DNA of 64,000 nt from Melitaea cinxia (GCF_905220565.1 NC_059395.1:9775289-9839288), one strand, 5' to 3'; counted from the stretch's first letter, positions 10,356 through 22,195 are shown. A program made the numbers and translations. The notes: generated from the sequence alone by a model not told the origin.

Positions 10356-10681
10356 CTGTGTGGCTACGGCACTAAAGAATTTAGCCACTCCCTCTCTTCC
10401 CGTGGGTGTCGTAAGAGGCGACTAAGGGATAACAAGGTTCCACAACCACCTCGGAACTTAAGAAACCGACCGATGGCGGGATAACCATCCAACTGCTGGC
10501 TTTGAAATACACAGGCCGAAGACGGGCAGCAGCGTCTTCGGTGCGACAAAGCCAGTACTGCGGTCACCAACCCGCCTGCCCAGCGTGGTGACTATGGGCA
10601 AAACACATGAGTTCACGTTATTTTTGGCGTAAACTTGTGGAGGCCTATGTCCAGCAGTGGACTGTATAGGCTGTAATGATG
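10356..10681 (+). mobile_element. SINE-like retroposon family C with 14-bp target duplication
   Basis: A 326-bp unit starts 'ctgtgtggctacggcac' and ends with an RTE-like 3' segment 'gaggcctatgtccagcagtg' plus '(atgatg)'. It is flanked by a 14-bp direct repeat (AAGTAAATCGTGTG) at 10342-10355 and 10682-10695. A second copy is at 26996-27238. It has no ORF of its own, so it presumably depends on RTE enzymes. Confidence 0.75.
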
Positions 10682-10929
10682 AAGTAAATCGTGTGTTTCA
10701 ACCGAGATTTTTTTTATTAAAGTCGAAATCTTATTTATTTATGACAAAATTCACTATATTTGTAAATCTAATTCGTTTAATATCTTATTTAAAATCAATA
10801 AATCCTAAATAAAACTAATCGATTGCGATATTTGGTTGAATAAAGGTCGATTGTGTTTACATATGGCCCATCTCTAGCCTAGACCGCCCTCTCCCGCCTG
10901 CGTCTCATGCTACCATTTGGTTCCTAAAA

Positions 10930-11364
10930 TAATTGTGTTTGCAAACGAAAATAAACCGACTTCAATTACATCGAAGAGTAATACAACGTAGATCGACGAA
11001 AAAATAGTCAAGTAACTACGCGTTACCAAAGATGACTCAAAAAGTAGTTATCAGATTTCGATAAAATTTATATGTGACCACATGATAAACATCAGCTTTC
11101 GATTAAATTAAAAATTATCAAAATCGGTACACCCAGTAAAAAGTAATTGCGGATTTTCGAGAGTTTCCCTCGATTTCTCTAGGATCCCATCATCAGATCC
11201 TGGTTTCCTTATCATGGTACCAAACTAGGGATATCCCTAAGGATATCCTTTCGATTAAAAAAAATTGTCTAAATTGGTCCACCTGGTCAAAAGTTCTGAT
11301 GTAACATTTATAAAAAAAAAATACAGCCGAATTGAGAACCTCCTCCTTTTTGGAAGTCGGTTAA
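10930..11364. mobile_element. MITE family F, near-complete copy
   Basis: Starts 'taattgtgtttgc...aaaccgacttcaatt' and ends 'ttggaagtcggttaa', so inverted 'aaccgacttc' ends bound it. No coding capacity. Non-autonomous DNA transposon (superfamily not decided). Confidence 0.7.
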
Positions 11365-11510
11365 AAAGTTAAAACGCAACCTTTTGCGCGAAGTTCGGAT
11401 TCGCCAAGATAGGTCGGCCGCAGTTTACTTACGTTTCGTACTATCAAGTCAGTCCAGTATTTTTTAGGCAACCCATTTTTTATATACTTATTATCTAATA
11501 CTAGCTTCTG

Positions 11511-12084
11511 CGCGCGACTTCATCCGCGTGGAACAGAGGCGCGCGCAATACTTGATCATTATTTTGCTGCGATGTTATTTTAAAACTGCGATATCTCCTG
11601 AGATACTCATTGAAATCGAATTATGTAAAAGGCTATTTTGTTTTAAATTAAATACTTGTAATGAATAACGTATTTATTTAGATAAGGATTAATATCATGT
11701 TTATAAAAACATCTTCGCAAATAATGCATTATTTTAAAATGAACTTGGTTAGCATAAAAAAGGTTATAGTAAGCCAACCTTAAAAGATGAAGAACTTTTA
11801 AAGAAGATCAATTCTGTCATGCATGATTTTTGCGAAATTTGAACTGTTTTCACAGCGCACGCAGCGAAAGCTCTCAAGAGGAAAAAAGAACCCCTAATTT
11901 TGAAACATTGTTCATTGGTCCTCCGCTCCTTTTGGTCTTATCATGATGAAATATAGCCTATAACCTTCTTCGATAAATGGGATATCTAACAGTAAAAGAA
12001 TTTTTCAAATCGGACCAGTAGTTTCTGAGATTAGCACGTTCAAACAAACAAACAAACTCTTCAGCTTTATAATATTAGTATAGA
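11511..12084 (-). mobile_element. Non-autonomous Helitron, complete
   Basis: The minus-strand 3' end is (A)CTAG at 11510-11514 beside the hairpin 'gcgcgacttcatccgcgtgg'. The 5' end is the complement of 'ataatattagtatagat' at 12071-12085. About 575 bp, no ORF. Confidence 0.7.
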
Positions 12085-12104
12085 TACTAAATCTATACAA
12101 TTAC

Positions 12105-12695
12105 ATAAAATTGGAGTTTCTGTTTGAAATATTGAAATAACTGCTTTTTACTAGATGCATATGGACGGATACACGGTAAATATACCAAAACAACATTTTT
12201 TATAATTTTTGCCTGTCTGTCTGTCCGTCTGTCCGTCTGTTTGTTCCGACTAATCTCTGAAACGGCTGGACCGATTTCGACGAGACTTTCAGTGGCAGAT
12301 TGCTGATGTAATAAGGAGTAATTGAGGCTACTTTTATTTTAGTTTTTTTTCTATGACTAGATCGGCAAACAAGCGTACGCCTCACCTGATGGTAAGCGAT
12401 TACCGTAGCTTATAGACACTTGTAACACCAGAAACATCGCAATCGCATTACCAACCCAATCCCCAGTCCCCCCAGGAGTTCTCGTCATCTTACTCACCAA
12501 CAGGAACACCACACTGCTTGAAAACAGTGTTATTTAGCGGTGATCTTCTGTAAGGTCGACCCCAGTCGGGCCGCTCCACATTTTGAGCAGGAAATCTCCC
12601 GCTGTGCCCTACCTCAGTTATTATTTTATAAATGCGAACTGAACAAAAGCTTTTTTGTTAAATACCACGCGGACGAAGTCGCGGGCACAGCTAGT
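12105..12695 (+). mobile_element. Helitron with a nested LINE fragment
   Basis: The body has 'tctgtctgtccgtctgtc' and 'gctggaccgatttcgacg', and the 3' end has the hairpin 'acgcggacgaagtcgcgg' and CTAGT at 12691-12695. A family A LINE copy sits inside at 12343-12617, so it inserted later. Confidence 0.7.
12343..12617 (-). mobile_element. LINE 3'-end repeat, family A
   Basis: Contains 'ggcaaacaagcgtacgcc', 'caccagaaacatcgcaatcg', 'gatcttctgtaaggtcg' and 'gctgtgccctacctcag'. Nearly full-length copy of the 270-bp repeat. Confidence 0.7.
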
Positions 12696-12880
12696 TTATT
12701 ATAAAGTATGCTTCATTTTATTCCTGGTTTCATTGTGTTTATGTTTATTTTTTGTAACATTTGGTCATCTCTGTGATTCGACGCTTTGCGAGGAGGGCGT
12801 TAATGACTGCGACACAGTTTTATACTAATGTAGTTATTATCGTTACAAATAGTTTTTGTTATGTACCAAATATTTGAAAT

Positions 12881-12916
12881 AAATAAATATTATTATTATT
12901 ATTATTATTATTATTT
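12881..12916 (+). repeat. (ATT)n microsatellite
   Basis: About ten ATT units. Confidence 0.9.
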
Positions 12917-13021
12917 TACTATCAGCTTGGTGAAGGTCGACTTAAGTTCGGATTTTAGGCCACATACTTAATAGTCATACTCATTTCAACGTATGCGTAC
13001 CAATTAAGGATGATATGTTTT

Positions 13022-13292
13022 TCTTTTATGTGACTAGGTTGGCAAACAAGCATACATGATGGTAGCCCGTTATCGTAGCCTATAGACGCTTACAACATCA
13101 GAAGTATCGCAAGCGCATTACCGACCAAACACCTGACTCTCTCCAGGAGTTATGGCCACCTTATTCAACACAGGAACACAACGCTACTTGAGAATAGTAT
13201 CATTTAGCTATGATCTTCTGTAAGTCGATGTACATCCCCAGTCAGTCAGCTCAAGATTTTGAGCAGAATATATCCCGCAGTGCACTACTTAA
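13022..13292 (-). mobile_element. LINE 3'-end repeat, family A
   Basis: Same order of motifs as the 12343 copy, with drift ('ggcaaacaagcatacatgat', 'gatcttctgtaag'). Confidence 0.65.
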
Positions 13293-13684
13293 ATAAAATA
13301 AGAAGGATAGAAGGAAGCAAGCACCTTTTCAGCAATTTTCAAGGAATATTACAAGTACAAGCATATCTAGTTACTAATTTTCCCATTCGCTTGCATTGCT
13401 CTTTATGTACCTACATATATAAAATAATTAGGTACATTATATTTTAAAAACGTGCTTAGATTATTTGACATTTATAAATATTTCCTGTATATAATATTTA
13501 TACATAATTATATTGTTTCACAATGAAGTTCATATCATACATGCATAAAAGAAGCATCTTTTGTGGAAGTACACCATGATATTATTTTGTTTCCGTTTAT
13601 TGAAATCATACCTTTTTTTCGTTTTACTGGCTGTAATAACGGTAATTAAGGGCAATCTTACTGAAATTGAACTATGGCTAAACT

Positions 13685-14024
13685 TTTAAGGCTCAATGGT
13701 TACAGTACTGGTTTGTGGCTATTGCGCTTGCGCTGGCGGTTGCGGGTTCGATCCCCGCACATGACAAACATTTGTCAATACCAATGTCATGCGGATGCTT
13801 TCGTGGTCTGGGTGTTTGTGCAGTCCTTGTGGGTCCCCACCGTGCCTCGGAGAGCACATTAAGCCGTCGGTCCCGGTTGTTATCATGTACGCCTGAAAGC
13901 GATCGTTACTCATAGTAAGGAATATATCCGCCAACCCGCATTGGAGCAGCGTGGTGGATTAAGCTCTGATCCTTCTCCTACATGGGGAAAGAGGCCTATG
14001 CCCATGAGTGGGATATTACAGGTG
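13685..14024 (+). mobile_element. tRNA-derived SINE, best copy in the window
   Basis: A-box-like 'ggctcaatggttacag' near 13690 and a perfect B box 'gggttcgatcccc' at 13743-13755. The body is 'ggtctgggtgtttgtgcagtc', and the 3' part 'gaggcctatgcccatgagtg' resembles the RTE 3' end. The same SINE, in minus orientation, is the target of the RTE at 47337. Not a functional tRNA: the cloverleaf is extended and lacks a matched acceptor stem. Confidence 0.75.
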
Positions 14025-14026
14025 AA

Positions 14027-14324
14027 GCGTAGCGATATATACGCTAAGGTTAAGATGTTTGCCTCCCTTTTTAGAAAAAAACCGCCATCAACAAGTAAAA
14101 AAATTATTATTGATATTGTTTTTGTAAATTAGTTAATTATTAAAATTATATGTATGACCTCAGATGTATGACTTTAATTTTGAAACTACGTCAACATGAT
14201 TGACGGTCGTTAAATTTTTTGGTCAATTTCAAATCAACTCACGTATAAATAATTTTTTGTAATTTTGTAATGTGATAATTATTATACTTATTTAGTGCGA
14301 ATTATTCGCACGGGTATAACTAGT
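14027..14324 (+). mobile_element. Helitron-like element, family H
   Basis: It ends in the hairpin GTGCGAATTATTCGCAC, a short spacer and CTAGT at 14320-14324, the layout of Helitron 3' ends. Other copies: 915-1066 and 45826-46125. Confidence 0.65.
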
Positions 14325-14527
14325 TTTACATAAATAGAACAACATATTATGCATTACATAAGTTAAAATAGGTAGTAGAAGAAACTGGAGTCGATACTTT
14401 TTTGTAAATTAATGTTTAAATATATAATCTATTATCTTTACATTTGTAACATAGCAACAGAATCTGCATTGTATACAAATGTTTTTATAGAACACATATT
14501 AAATATTCATTAAATAGCACTAACAAC

Positions 14528-14704
14528 CAGTGGCGTGCCGAGGGGGGGCAAAGAGGGCATCATGCTCCAGGCGCTACTCACAAAGGGGTGCCAAATGGTC
14601 CGCAAAACAAAAAATGCTGGACATTATATTGGTTTCCAATTGTTGGAGGGGGGGGGGGGGGCTAAAAAGGTATTTTGGGGCGAGTTAAGCTCGCTACGTC
14701 ACTG
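14528..14704. mobile_element. hAT-type MITE with a long G run and 8-bp target duplication
   Basis: Ends CAGTGGCGTGCCGAG and CTCGCTACGTCACTG are imperfect inverted repeats. Flanking 8-bp repeats are CTAACAAC (14520-14527) and CCAACAAC (14705-14712), 7 of 8 identical. A run of about 15 G lies near 14648-14661. The CAGTGGCGT start and 8-bp duplication fit the hAT superfamily. Confidence 0.65.
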
Positions 14705-14712
14705 CCAACAAC

Positions 14713-16087
14713 CGGCCATCGTGGATAAAATAAATATTCCAATTTTATAAAAAAATTATGAAGCCGCCAATCGTAAACTAAAAGTTGAATAGATCGTCAG
14801 TTCATTGTATTATGTATAATTCTTTTAAAATACAATAGGATTTTAAAAGAAAAAAATTAGCATTTCAAACGAATAAAACGTCTAGTACCTACAATGTACG
14901 TTACGTCGTAGACATGTTAAAACATTTCAAAGTATGTCTTCGAAATTTCATTATTATTAATTTACCTCATCGATTACATCCGTAATGGCCAATGGCTTAT
15001 TGAATACGTCTTTTTGTGGCGCCTTTTTATTTTGAGATCGCGACTGGAGCGGGAGAGACCCCGCCGTGAAGGCATCTACGGAATGCCTAAAAGGTGACTC
15101 GTGGATAAATTACGGACATTTTTACTATTTTAACGATTCCTTTTATTATTTAATTTATTTTTATTGTATGTTACACATTTGCCTTGTAACAATGTTTGTT
15201 TTTGGGTCTCATTAGCATAAGGCCCACGCTGGGGTCCGAAAAGTAGACGAAGCAGCCATTTTGATTTTTCATAAAATCGTATAACGGCTGGTATTCGTAA
15301 AAGCTCTACGTGTCTAATAAAAGAGATAGCGGGATGTCTCAATTCAATAGTAATTTGTAGGCTTTTTTTATCGCATCTTGCTTGTGACATAATAAAACAA
15401 TTAATTTATTATGACTATGTGAGATGATTTCGATTAGTTTATCGGCGGCGCTCACGGTTGGACGTTAATAGTTTTATGTAAGTGGTAATTTTTATTAATT
15501 GGCCGTTGATGGAGTGTACGGATGGATCATTAAATTGGCTCTCATGCGGGATGCGTCAATATACCTTAATAGATATCAACGTATCTAAAAAGCTGGTTAT
15601 TTTAGTTTCATTTAGCAATAATTCATAAATTTTTAACGTTATCAGAAATTATCAAATGAGAAATAGAAACATTTTTATGATATTAGGTACAATTTTAGCT
15701 AGTTATAGTAAAAGGTTTGTTTGGTGAAATAATTATTTGTATTTTATCGAATTCTGCGAGTCGTATATAAATTATTAAAAAGAAATAATTAGATACCAAA
15801 TAATAATAGAATATTTAATAAAAACATGTCATGACGCTTACGTATGAAAGACGGACTGAACTATTTCTTAAGTCGTTTAATCGCTACGATTAGAAACAAG
15901 ATAAAATCAAGTGAGTTGATTTATGATGAGCACGCTGCACGCCGACGATGCCTTAGAATTATTAGATAGTACCTACACATATTGGAGGTATGGCACGACG
16001 ATTTACTTTTAGATGACTAATAATAATATAAATTAAAAGTACATCGACAATATCAATAAAGTTTTCACTGATATAAGTACAAAATTT
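14713..16087. other. No gene recognised
   Basis: Mostly AT-rich. A moderately GC-rich patch at 15015-15105 and a 86-codon minus-strand open frame at 15130-15390 have no recognisable similarity. Confidence 0.45.
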
Positions 16088-16100
16088 TGCAATACTGCGG

Positions 16101-16575
16101 TCAGTCAGTCAGTCAGTTCAGCCTATTGCAGTCCACTGCTGAACATAGGCCTCCCCAAGTTCGCGCCTACACCGGCAATCTTACGTAGATCATCAGCCCA
16201 ACGGGCTGGAGGATGTCCCACACTGCGTTTGCCAAGCACGGTCTCCACTCCAGGACCCGTCTGCTCCAACGGCCATCGGTCCTGCGACACAGATGACCAG
16301 CCCACTGCAACTTGAACTTGCTAATTCTGTGAGCTCTGTAGGTTACTTTCGAAATCGAATCCTATCTTTGAAAGGAACCCCAAGCATAGCCCGTTCCATA
16401 GCACGTTGAGTGACTTTAAACTTGTGGACCAGTCCCTTCGTCAGTGTCCACGTCTCGACTCCGTATGTTACATAGACAGAACGCATTGCTCGAAGACTTT
16501 TGTCTTCAAGCATTGCGGAATCTTCGAAGTGAAGACTCGAAGAAGCCTGCCGTCCAAGTTTAAAGTCGCTCAACG
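16101..16575 (-). mobile_element. 5'-truncated RTE-type LINE with (TGAC)n tail and 13-bp target duplication
   Basis: The minus-strand coding remnant has ETWTLTKGLVHKFKVTQ and MERAMLG, the C-terminal region of RTE reverse transcriptases, with frame breaks. The 3' tail is (TGAC)n at 16101-16117. A 13-bp direct repeat TGCAATACTGCGG lies at 16088-16100 and 16576-16588. The 5'-most ~25 bp (16553-16577) are an inverted near-copy of 16401-16426. Confidence 0.75.
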
Positions 16576-16754
16576 TGCAATACTGCGGTAAGTATACTTA
16601 AGGGTCAACAAGTCGACGGCGCGAACTCGTTGGTAGGCGAGGCCTAAATGAATGCTATTTCACCTGACATAGTGTGCGAACGGGAAAGACTCCGAGAAGA
16701 GCAGTGAGAAAATATCGCGCGCGTGCATGTGACAAGCTAGCAAATGCGTTTACG

Positions 16755-16870
16755 ATCTCATTGACGACCTCCGTAGGGCGGTGGCTAAACCGCCACCACT
16801 ATGAGTCTTATGAGTTCCGAGTCTGGGAATCCCATCCGGGATCCATCTGGGAGTTAATATGTAGATTTTT
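16755..16870 (+). repeat. Degenerate tRNA-like SINE head
   Basis: 'acctccgtagggcggtggct' matches the start of the tRNA-like sequence at 18600-18665 (opposite strand); no B box is retained. Confidence 0.35.
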
Positions 16871-17339
16871 TATTATTATTAGTATATGACTGAAAAAAAA
16901 ATTGCGTGTACATACATTTTGGCATTTCATTTTTATTTATATAAAGATATCATAATATAAATAAATGAAATGAAATAAATTAGTACGTATTATCATAGAG
17001 AAATAAATAATCATTACCTAATAATAACATTACTGAAATAATCTCAATTCAATCTCAAAAAACATCAAACAACCAGTCACATTATTAGCATTAAATCGCT
17101 ACATGGTAACCCATAACAAGACTGCTTACTTTAGATGTTTTTTTTATTTTATTTTATTTTTTGAACACCAATGACAATAAAATAAAAAACATAAAATAAA
17201 TAATTTGGGGCGCAACGGTAGGTAGATGCGCGCGTCGGCATCGGCGCGGCTCATTTTTTAGATTACTTACCTACTTACCTATTTCTTTTCAAGATATTTT
17301 TGAGATATGAGCTATCACTTTCACAGTAGGTATACAACA

Positions 17340-18019
17340 ATGTCGCTTCGCGCTCTCTGTTTGTCCCTATGTATACTTAGATCTTTAAAACTACGCAACG
17401 GATTTTGATGCGATTTTTTTTACTACATAGGGTGATTCAAGAGGATGGTTTATATGTATAATACATGCATAATATAGTAGAGAAACACTGATAATTTTAG
17501 AGGTTTCTAATATGATGTCGTTAATAAACATATTTTTTTGCGCTTACATTGCAAACGCTCGCGCTGGCTGAAGAACCCTACGAGATGGATCAAAATATTG
17601 TACTACAGTATTGTAGATCTTAAAAAGATCTACAAAAAAGTCCGCGATGGTATATGTCTATCTCTTAGGGATAACCCACAATAAACCATTTTTTATCCTT
17701 TACTTTTTACGAGAAATAATGTCTTATTTACGAAGCAATTTTAAGCAATACAGCATTAATTCTTGTCCCATTAAGTATCTTCAATACACTGTGCATTTAA
17801 TATAGATCAATATAGCTCTTTGCAGCATTTAATTTAAATGAATAATTTCGAAGATATTACAAATTTAAATTGCAAGGACATAACGGTTGCGGCGGTACTA
17901 CGGCCGGACAGCCGGCGGCGCGTGCCTAAATAAGTAATAATAAAAACAATAGGAAAGACATTCTGTAGTACATTTAGTATCAGCATTGCACCCGTGCGAA
18001 GCCGGGGCGGGTCGCTAGT
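17340..18019 (+). mobile_element. Helitron-like element
   Basis: Body 'acgcaacggattttgatgcg', 3' end hairpin 'cacccgtgcgaagccggggcg' region with CTAGT at 18015-18019. A GC-rich patch (17885-17930) interrupts AT-rich sequence. Confidence 0.6.
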
Positions 18020-18522
18020 AATGTATAAAATATTACTTACCTATTAATTGGTGATAGTTGAAGTTGATTTATATAGGAAGGAAATAATTTTTGTACAACG
18101 TAATCTGTATTAGTATTATTTATCTTTATTGGTCTTATCCTGTCCTGTGAATTATCTGTTTTACTTAGTTTGCAATAAAGATTAATTGTGTTGTAGGTAT
18201 TGTATTTGTCAGATCTGATAGGTAGATTTCGAGATTTCAGTTCCAGCCGAACTACTGATATTATGCAATACTTGTACCAAGTATAGTATAATATTATGAA
18301 GATATTCCTGTGCTTCATTTAGTCTCAAAGCGTCAAAATTTTCGGAAGTAGTGAGACTACTAACTATACTAAAATAAAGAATAACCTCCCCAAACAATCA
18401 CACTAACTAAAAGCAAAGGCTTGTGTTAGGTATGTTACCATGTACCTAGTGAACTAGGGGTGATCCTAGAATATTCATACATAAATACATACACACCTAG
18501 ACTCGGAATATACATACTGGTT

Positions 18523-18579
18523 AAACTTTAGATTATGCTCACAAATCCCCATAAATCGACGGTCCATAATCTAAAGTTT
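18523..18579. repeat. Fold-back repeat, 15-bp perfect stem
   Basis: AAACTTTAGATTATG at 18523-18537 and its exact complement at 18565-18579 with a 27-base loop. Probably a tiny MITE. Confidence 0.65.
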
Positions 18580-18597
18580 TTAGCCTAAATTTTTTTT

Positions 18598-18667
18598 TGT
18601 TGCGCCGTGCGGGATCGAACCTGTGGCTTCACGAGTACCTCAGCTGGCGACTTAGCCACCGCGCTAC
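18598..18667 (-). repeat. tRNA-derived SINE head (minus strand)
   Basis: On the minus strand 'ccgtagcgcggtggcta' (A box) and 'ggttcgatcccgc' (B box) are spaced as in tRNA genes. No continuing cloverleaf acceptor pairing was found. Confidence 0.55.
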
Positions 18668-18742
18668 GGAGGTTGTCAGATGTATGTAGCTAGTAAATAA
18701 ATTAAAGCTACATAGGTACGCTGCGGTAGGTACGCATTGTCT

Positions 18743-18956
18743 CATGGAGGAGAAGTCTGGTCTTTTCGCCGAGGCCAGCCTGTCGCTGGAGGGATCCTGT
18801 TGCCTGCAGATCCGGGACCCTCCAATTAAAGCGGCTGAAGGCTCCCGCAGGGGTTTTGGTCGGTAGTGCACCCCCAAGTGCTAAGCCGACATACGGTCTA
18901 GGAATGCCTACCCGGGCATTCTGGATATCACCCGTAAATGGGTTACCCTGCGATAT

Positions 18957-19000
<44 letters not shown>
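18743..19000 (+). mobile_element. Recent retro-insertion with a ~43-base poly(A) tail and 15-bp target duplication
   Basis: The GC-rich body 18743-18957 is followed by about 43 A. The 15-bp direct repeat AGGTACGCATTGTCT lies at 18728-18742 and 19001-19015. No reading frame identifies it; it is likely the 3' UTR of a poly(A)-type LINE (R1/Jockey-like, inference) or a retroposed transcript. Confidence 0.8.
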
Positions 19001-19003
<3 letters not shown>

Positions 19004-19687
19004 TACGCATTGTCTACAGGATCCTACAAGGATTACAAATTAGGTACAACTAAAGGGAAAGGGAATTTACCGCAATTGTAAACTATTTTCTATAAATTAT
19101 GATAAAAACAAAATTTCGATTAAATTGTTTTTTTTTTCGTAGTATTAGGGAAAGCGATGATTTATATAAAACCCTAAATCTCTTTTTCCCAAGTGCCCCA
19201 AAGATATCATTTAGGTAAATAGTATAACTAATAAATATAGTTTTTAGAATAATTAACTTCAGATTACTTTCTAGTTTATTTCCTTGTAGAACGCAATAAT
19301 AAAAAAAAAACACAAAATATTTTTCACACCACTTATAAATTTCGCGCTAACACGAACAATCAACCGCTGCAATGAATAAGAGCATTCATGTTTACGTAAA
19401 TACGTCTGTCTACCTTTGATGTACCTACTGCCGCGACACGCGACAACGACGCGACTGTTGCCTATTTCTTGTCAAAAAAATATTGTGAACGGTTTAGCAA
19501 GGACCACCAGTTGTCAGCATATACCTATATCAGATTCGCATTCGAGGCTGTGTTCACAGAATTCATAAAAATTTGCGAGTCTTTTAAACCTATTTAGTTA
19601 TTGTGTAAAATGTTGCTGGCAGGTTACTAAGAACTTAGTAAGCGACTAGAAAAGGTACTTTACTTATTGACAACATTGATATGTAAA

Positions 19688-20294
19688 TAATTGTGTTTGC
19701 TCGCAAACGAAAAAAAAAACCGACTTCAATTACATCGACGAGTAATAAATACAACGTAGATCGACGAAAAAATAGTCAAGTAACTACGCGTTATCAAAGA
19801 TTACTCAAAAAGTTGTTATCAGATCTCGATAAAATTTATATGTGACCACATGATAAACATCAGCTTTCGATTAAATTAAAAATTATCAAAATCGGTACAC
19901 CCAGTAAAAAGTTATGCGGATTTTTGAGAGTTTCCCTCGGTTTCTCTGGGATCCCATCATCAGATCCTGGTTTCCTTACCATGGTACCAAACTAAGGATA
20001 TCCCCTTTCCAACAAAAAAAGAATTATCAAAATCGGTACATTCAGTAGAAAGTTATGCGGTATAATACAACGTAGGTCGACGAAAAAAGCGTCAAGTAAA
20101 AACGCATTATTAGATATAACTCGAAAAGTAGTTGTTAGATCTCAAATAAATTTAAATGGGACCAATTGACACACACCACCTTTCGATTAAAAAAAAATTG
20201 TCGAAATCGGTCCACCCGGTCAAAAGTTCTGATGTAAAATACATAAAAAAAATACAGTCGAATTGAGAACCTCCTCTTTTTTGGAAGTCGGTTA
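19688..20294. mobile_element. MITE family F, long copy
   Basis: Bounded by 'aattgtgtttgctcgcaaac...aaccgacttc' and 'ttggaagtcggttaa'. Internal block 'aggatatccc', 'caaaatcggtacac' as in other copies. Confidence 0.7.
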
Positions 20295-20397
20295 AAAACT
20301 ATAGATCAATGATTGACAAGCATTAATTCCGCCGATACTCTGTCACGCAGTTTGGTGGATTATAAAATTGTACAGTATTTGGTCAAATAAAGAATTT

Positions 20398-20432
20398 ATA
20401 ATAATAATAATAATAATTATTATTATTATTGA
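20398..20432 (+). repeat. (AAT)n/(ATT)n inverted microsatellite
   Basis: Six AAT-type units run directly into five ATT units, forming a simple palindrome. Confidence 0.85.
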
Positions 20433-22120
20433 TTGTTTTATAGAGAAACAATATACAAGTCACTTCCCTTCACTGTACTAATAATAGCGATTAGCGAGAC
20501 AAAGTCAAAATTCAAACGCAACGTATGTTTCACTCAAAATGGGAATTCAAAGTAATAATAAGACAGGCAGCAGAACAAGACATTGTTTAATAATAATGTA
20601 AAGCCGCGCGCGCGGATGGCGCGGCGCCTGCCTTCCCTCCCACTCCCCGCGCGTAGGTTGAAAGGCACATAGATTCATAACTAAAACGACCGCGTAAAAA
20701 AATGTGAATAGACTTTTAGCATAACAGTTATTATAGAAAAACTACTAAATGTATCTTTTCGAAATAAATTTATTTCCGCTTTTGAATAACTAAACTATAT
20801 CGGTATGGGCTTTATTTTAGAGTTTTCTTTCTCCGTATACTATTTATTTTCGCCCAAAGTTGGGCTAAAATCAGTGTTGAAATACGAAAGTTTAGAAGCT
20901 TGTATTTTTTAAATGTACACTTTTTTTACGGTTTTGAGTACATACATACATAGATAATGACGAGATCAATTGATATTATCCTTGATTTTGAATGGTCAAC
21001 GTCGAACATTGTAGTAGTTACTGTTATACGTTTGTATGGAAAGACGAGCGACTTGTTTAACCTTAAGCTTTAACTACCGTCATGCGGTCACACAGACGGT
21101 TTCGAACCTGATAGATTGTACTGTTCCCGGCGTCTCCCCATCCTGAGCATCTCAGTACCTTCGAGTTCAGTAGTACCTACATCATAACGGGTAGTAATCG
21201 TTATTTAGAGTGTAGTTTACATTAATGATTTCGGCTTAAAGTCGAACAGCGGTATAATATATAATAATTTGATAATTTCTTTTATATGTTTGAATATTTA
21301 TAAAAATCCTGGTTAATTGTGGAGAAAAAAATGATAAAGCAAAAGATTTTACTTTAAAATGTAGATATTAAGATATTTTATGTATTAGATCCTCTAACCA
21401 GGTGAATAAGAAGAATTTAAAATTTCAGTGTTAAAACAAAGATAATGTTTTGACTTTTGTGCTCTAAAATTGAAAAAGAAAAGAAAATCATCCTCAAAAG
21501 CACATGCGAACGTGCTAAAATATAATGTCAAATTTTTATTTTTGTATCAAACATGTATTATTTTTTTCCTTATGTTTATTCAACCCCCTATTATAGGTAA
21601 AACTATTATTTTTTTATTTGATAGTAAGTTTAGCTTATATTTTAACTATCTATATTGATCACAAGTGTATGTTCCCAAAATGTACAGGAGCGAGACGTTA
21701 TTGATGTTTTAAAAATGTAAGTAAATGTTGATTTATATTTCTTTTACTTATTTTTTTAAATATACATATTTATATACAAAAAGATTAAAAACAGTGTTAT
21801 ATAAACAGTATTATTAAATAAATTAAGAAAATAATATAGCGGTCTCTGAACAACACGTCGGTAAATACTTGACAAAAAAGGTGTGAAGCCTATGACGGTG
21901 GTCAAAGGTTAAAAATGTCGCAATAGCAGCGCAGGTACAGCATGCCACAATATTATGCAGAATGTTTTGGGAGCCTTAATAAATTAATTATTTTTTAACA
22001 CATGACATGTAAGGTAATCGTACAACATAACTTACAAAGTAATACATTCGATTAACTATTAGTCGTAAAAACTCAGCTGTTTTTTATTATTATTTAATTG
22101 AATACTCTATTAGCGATATT
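20433..22120. other. No gene recognised; one GC-rich patch
   Basis: AT-rich intergenic DNA. A GC-rich, CG-repeating patch at 20600-20665 stands out ('gccgcgcgcgcgg'). The 62-codon frame at 21470-21658 is Lys/Phe/Ile-rich and not credible. Confidence 0.45.
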
Positions 22121-22122
22121 CT

Positions 22123-22195
22123 AGCAGAATGGCAAGGGATCTGTATTTTATTTATTTAAATTAACTAGTTATAGATTCCTTGCCATGCTACCAAT
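22123..22195. repeat. Fold-back MITE-like palindrome
   Basis: 'tagcagaatggcaagggatct' region and 'agattccttgccatgctacca' region are complementary over about 20 bases with few mismatches. Confidence 0.55.

Noticed and set aside
13690..13760. Possible tRNA gene
   Set aside because: Part of a SINE with an RTE-like tail; spacing and stems do not give a tRNA.
18598..18667. tRNA on the minus strand
   Set aside because: Good internal promoter boxes, but no complete cloverleaf could be drawn; treated as a SINE head.
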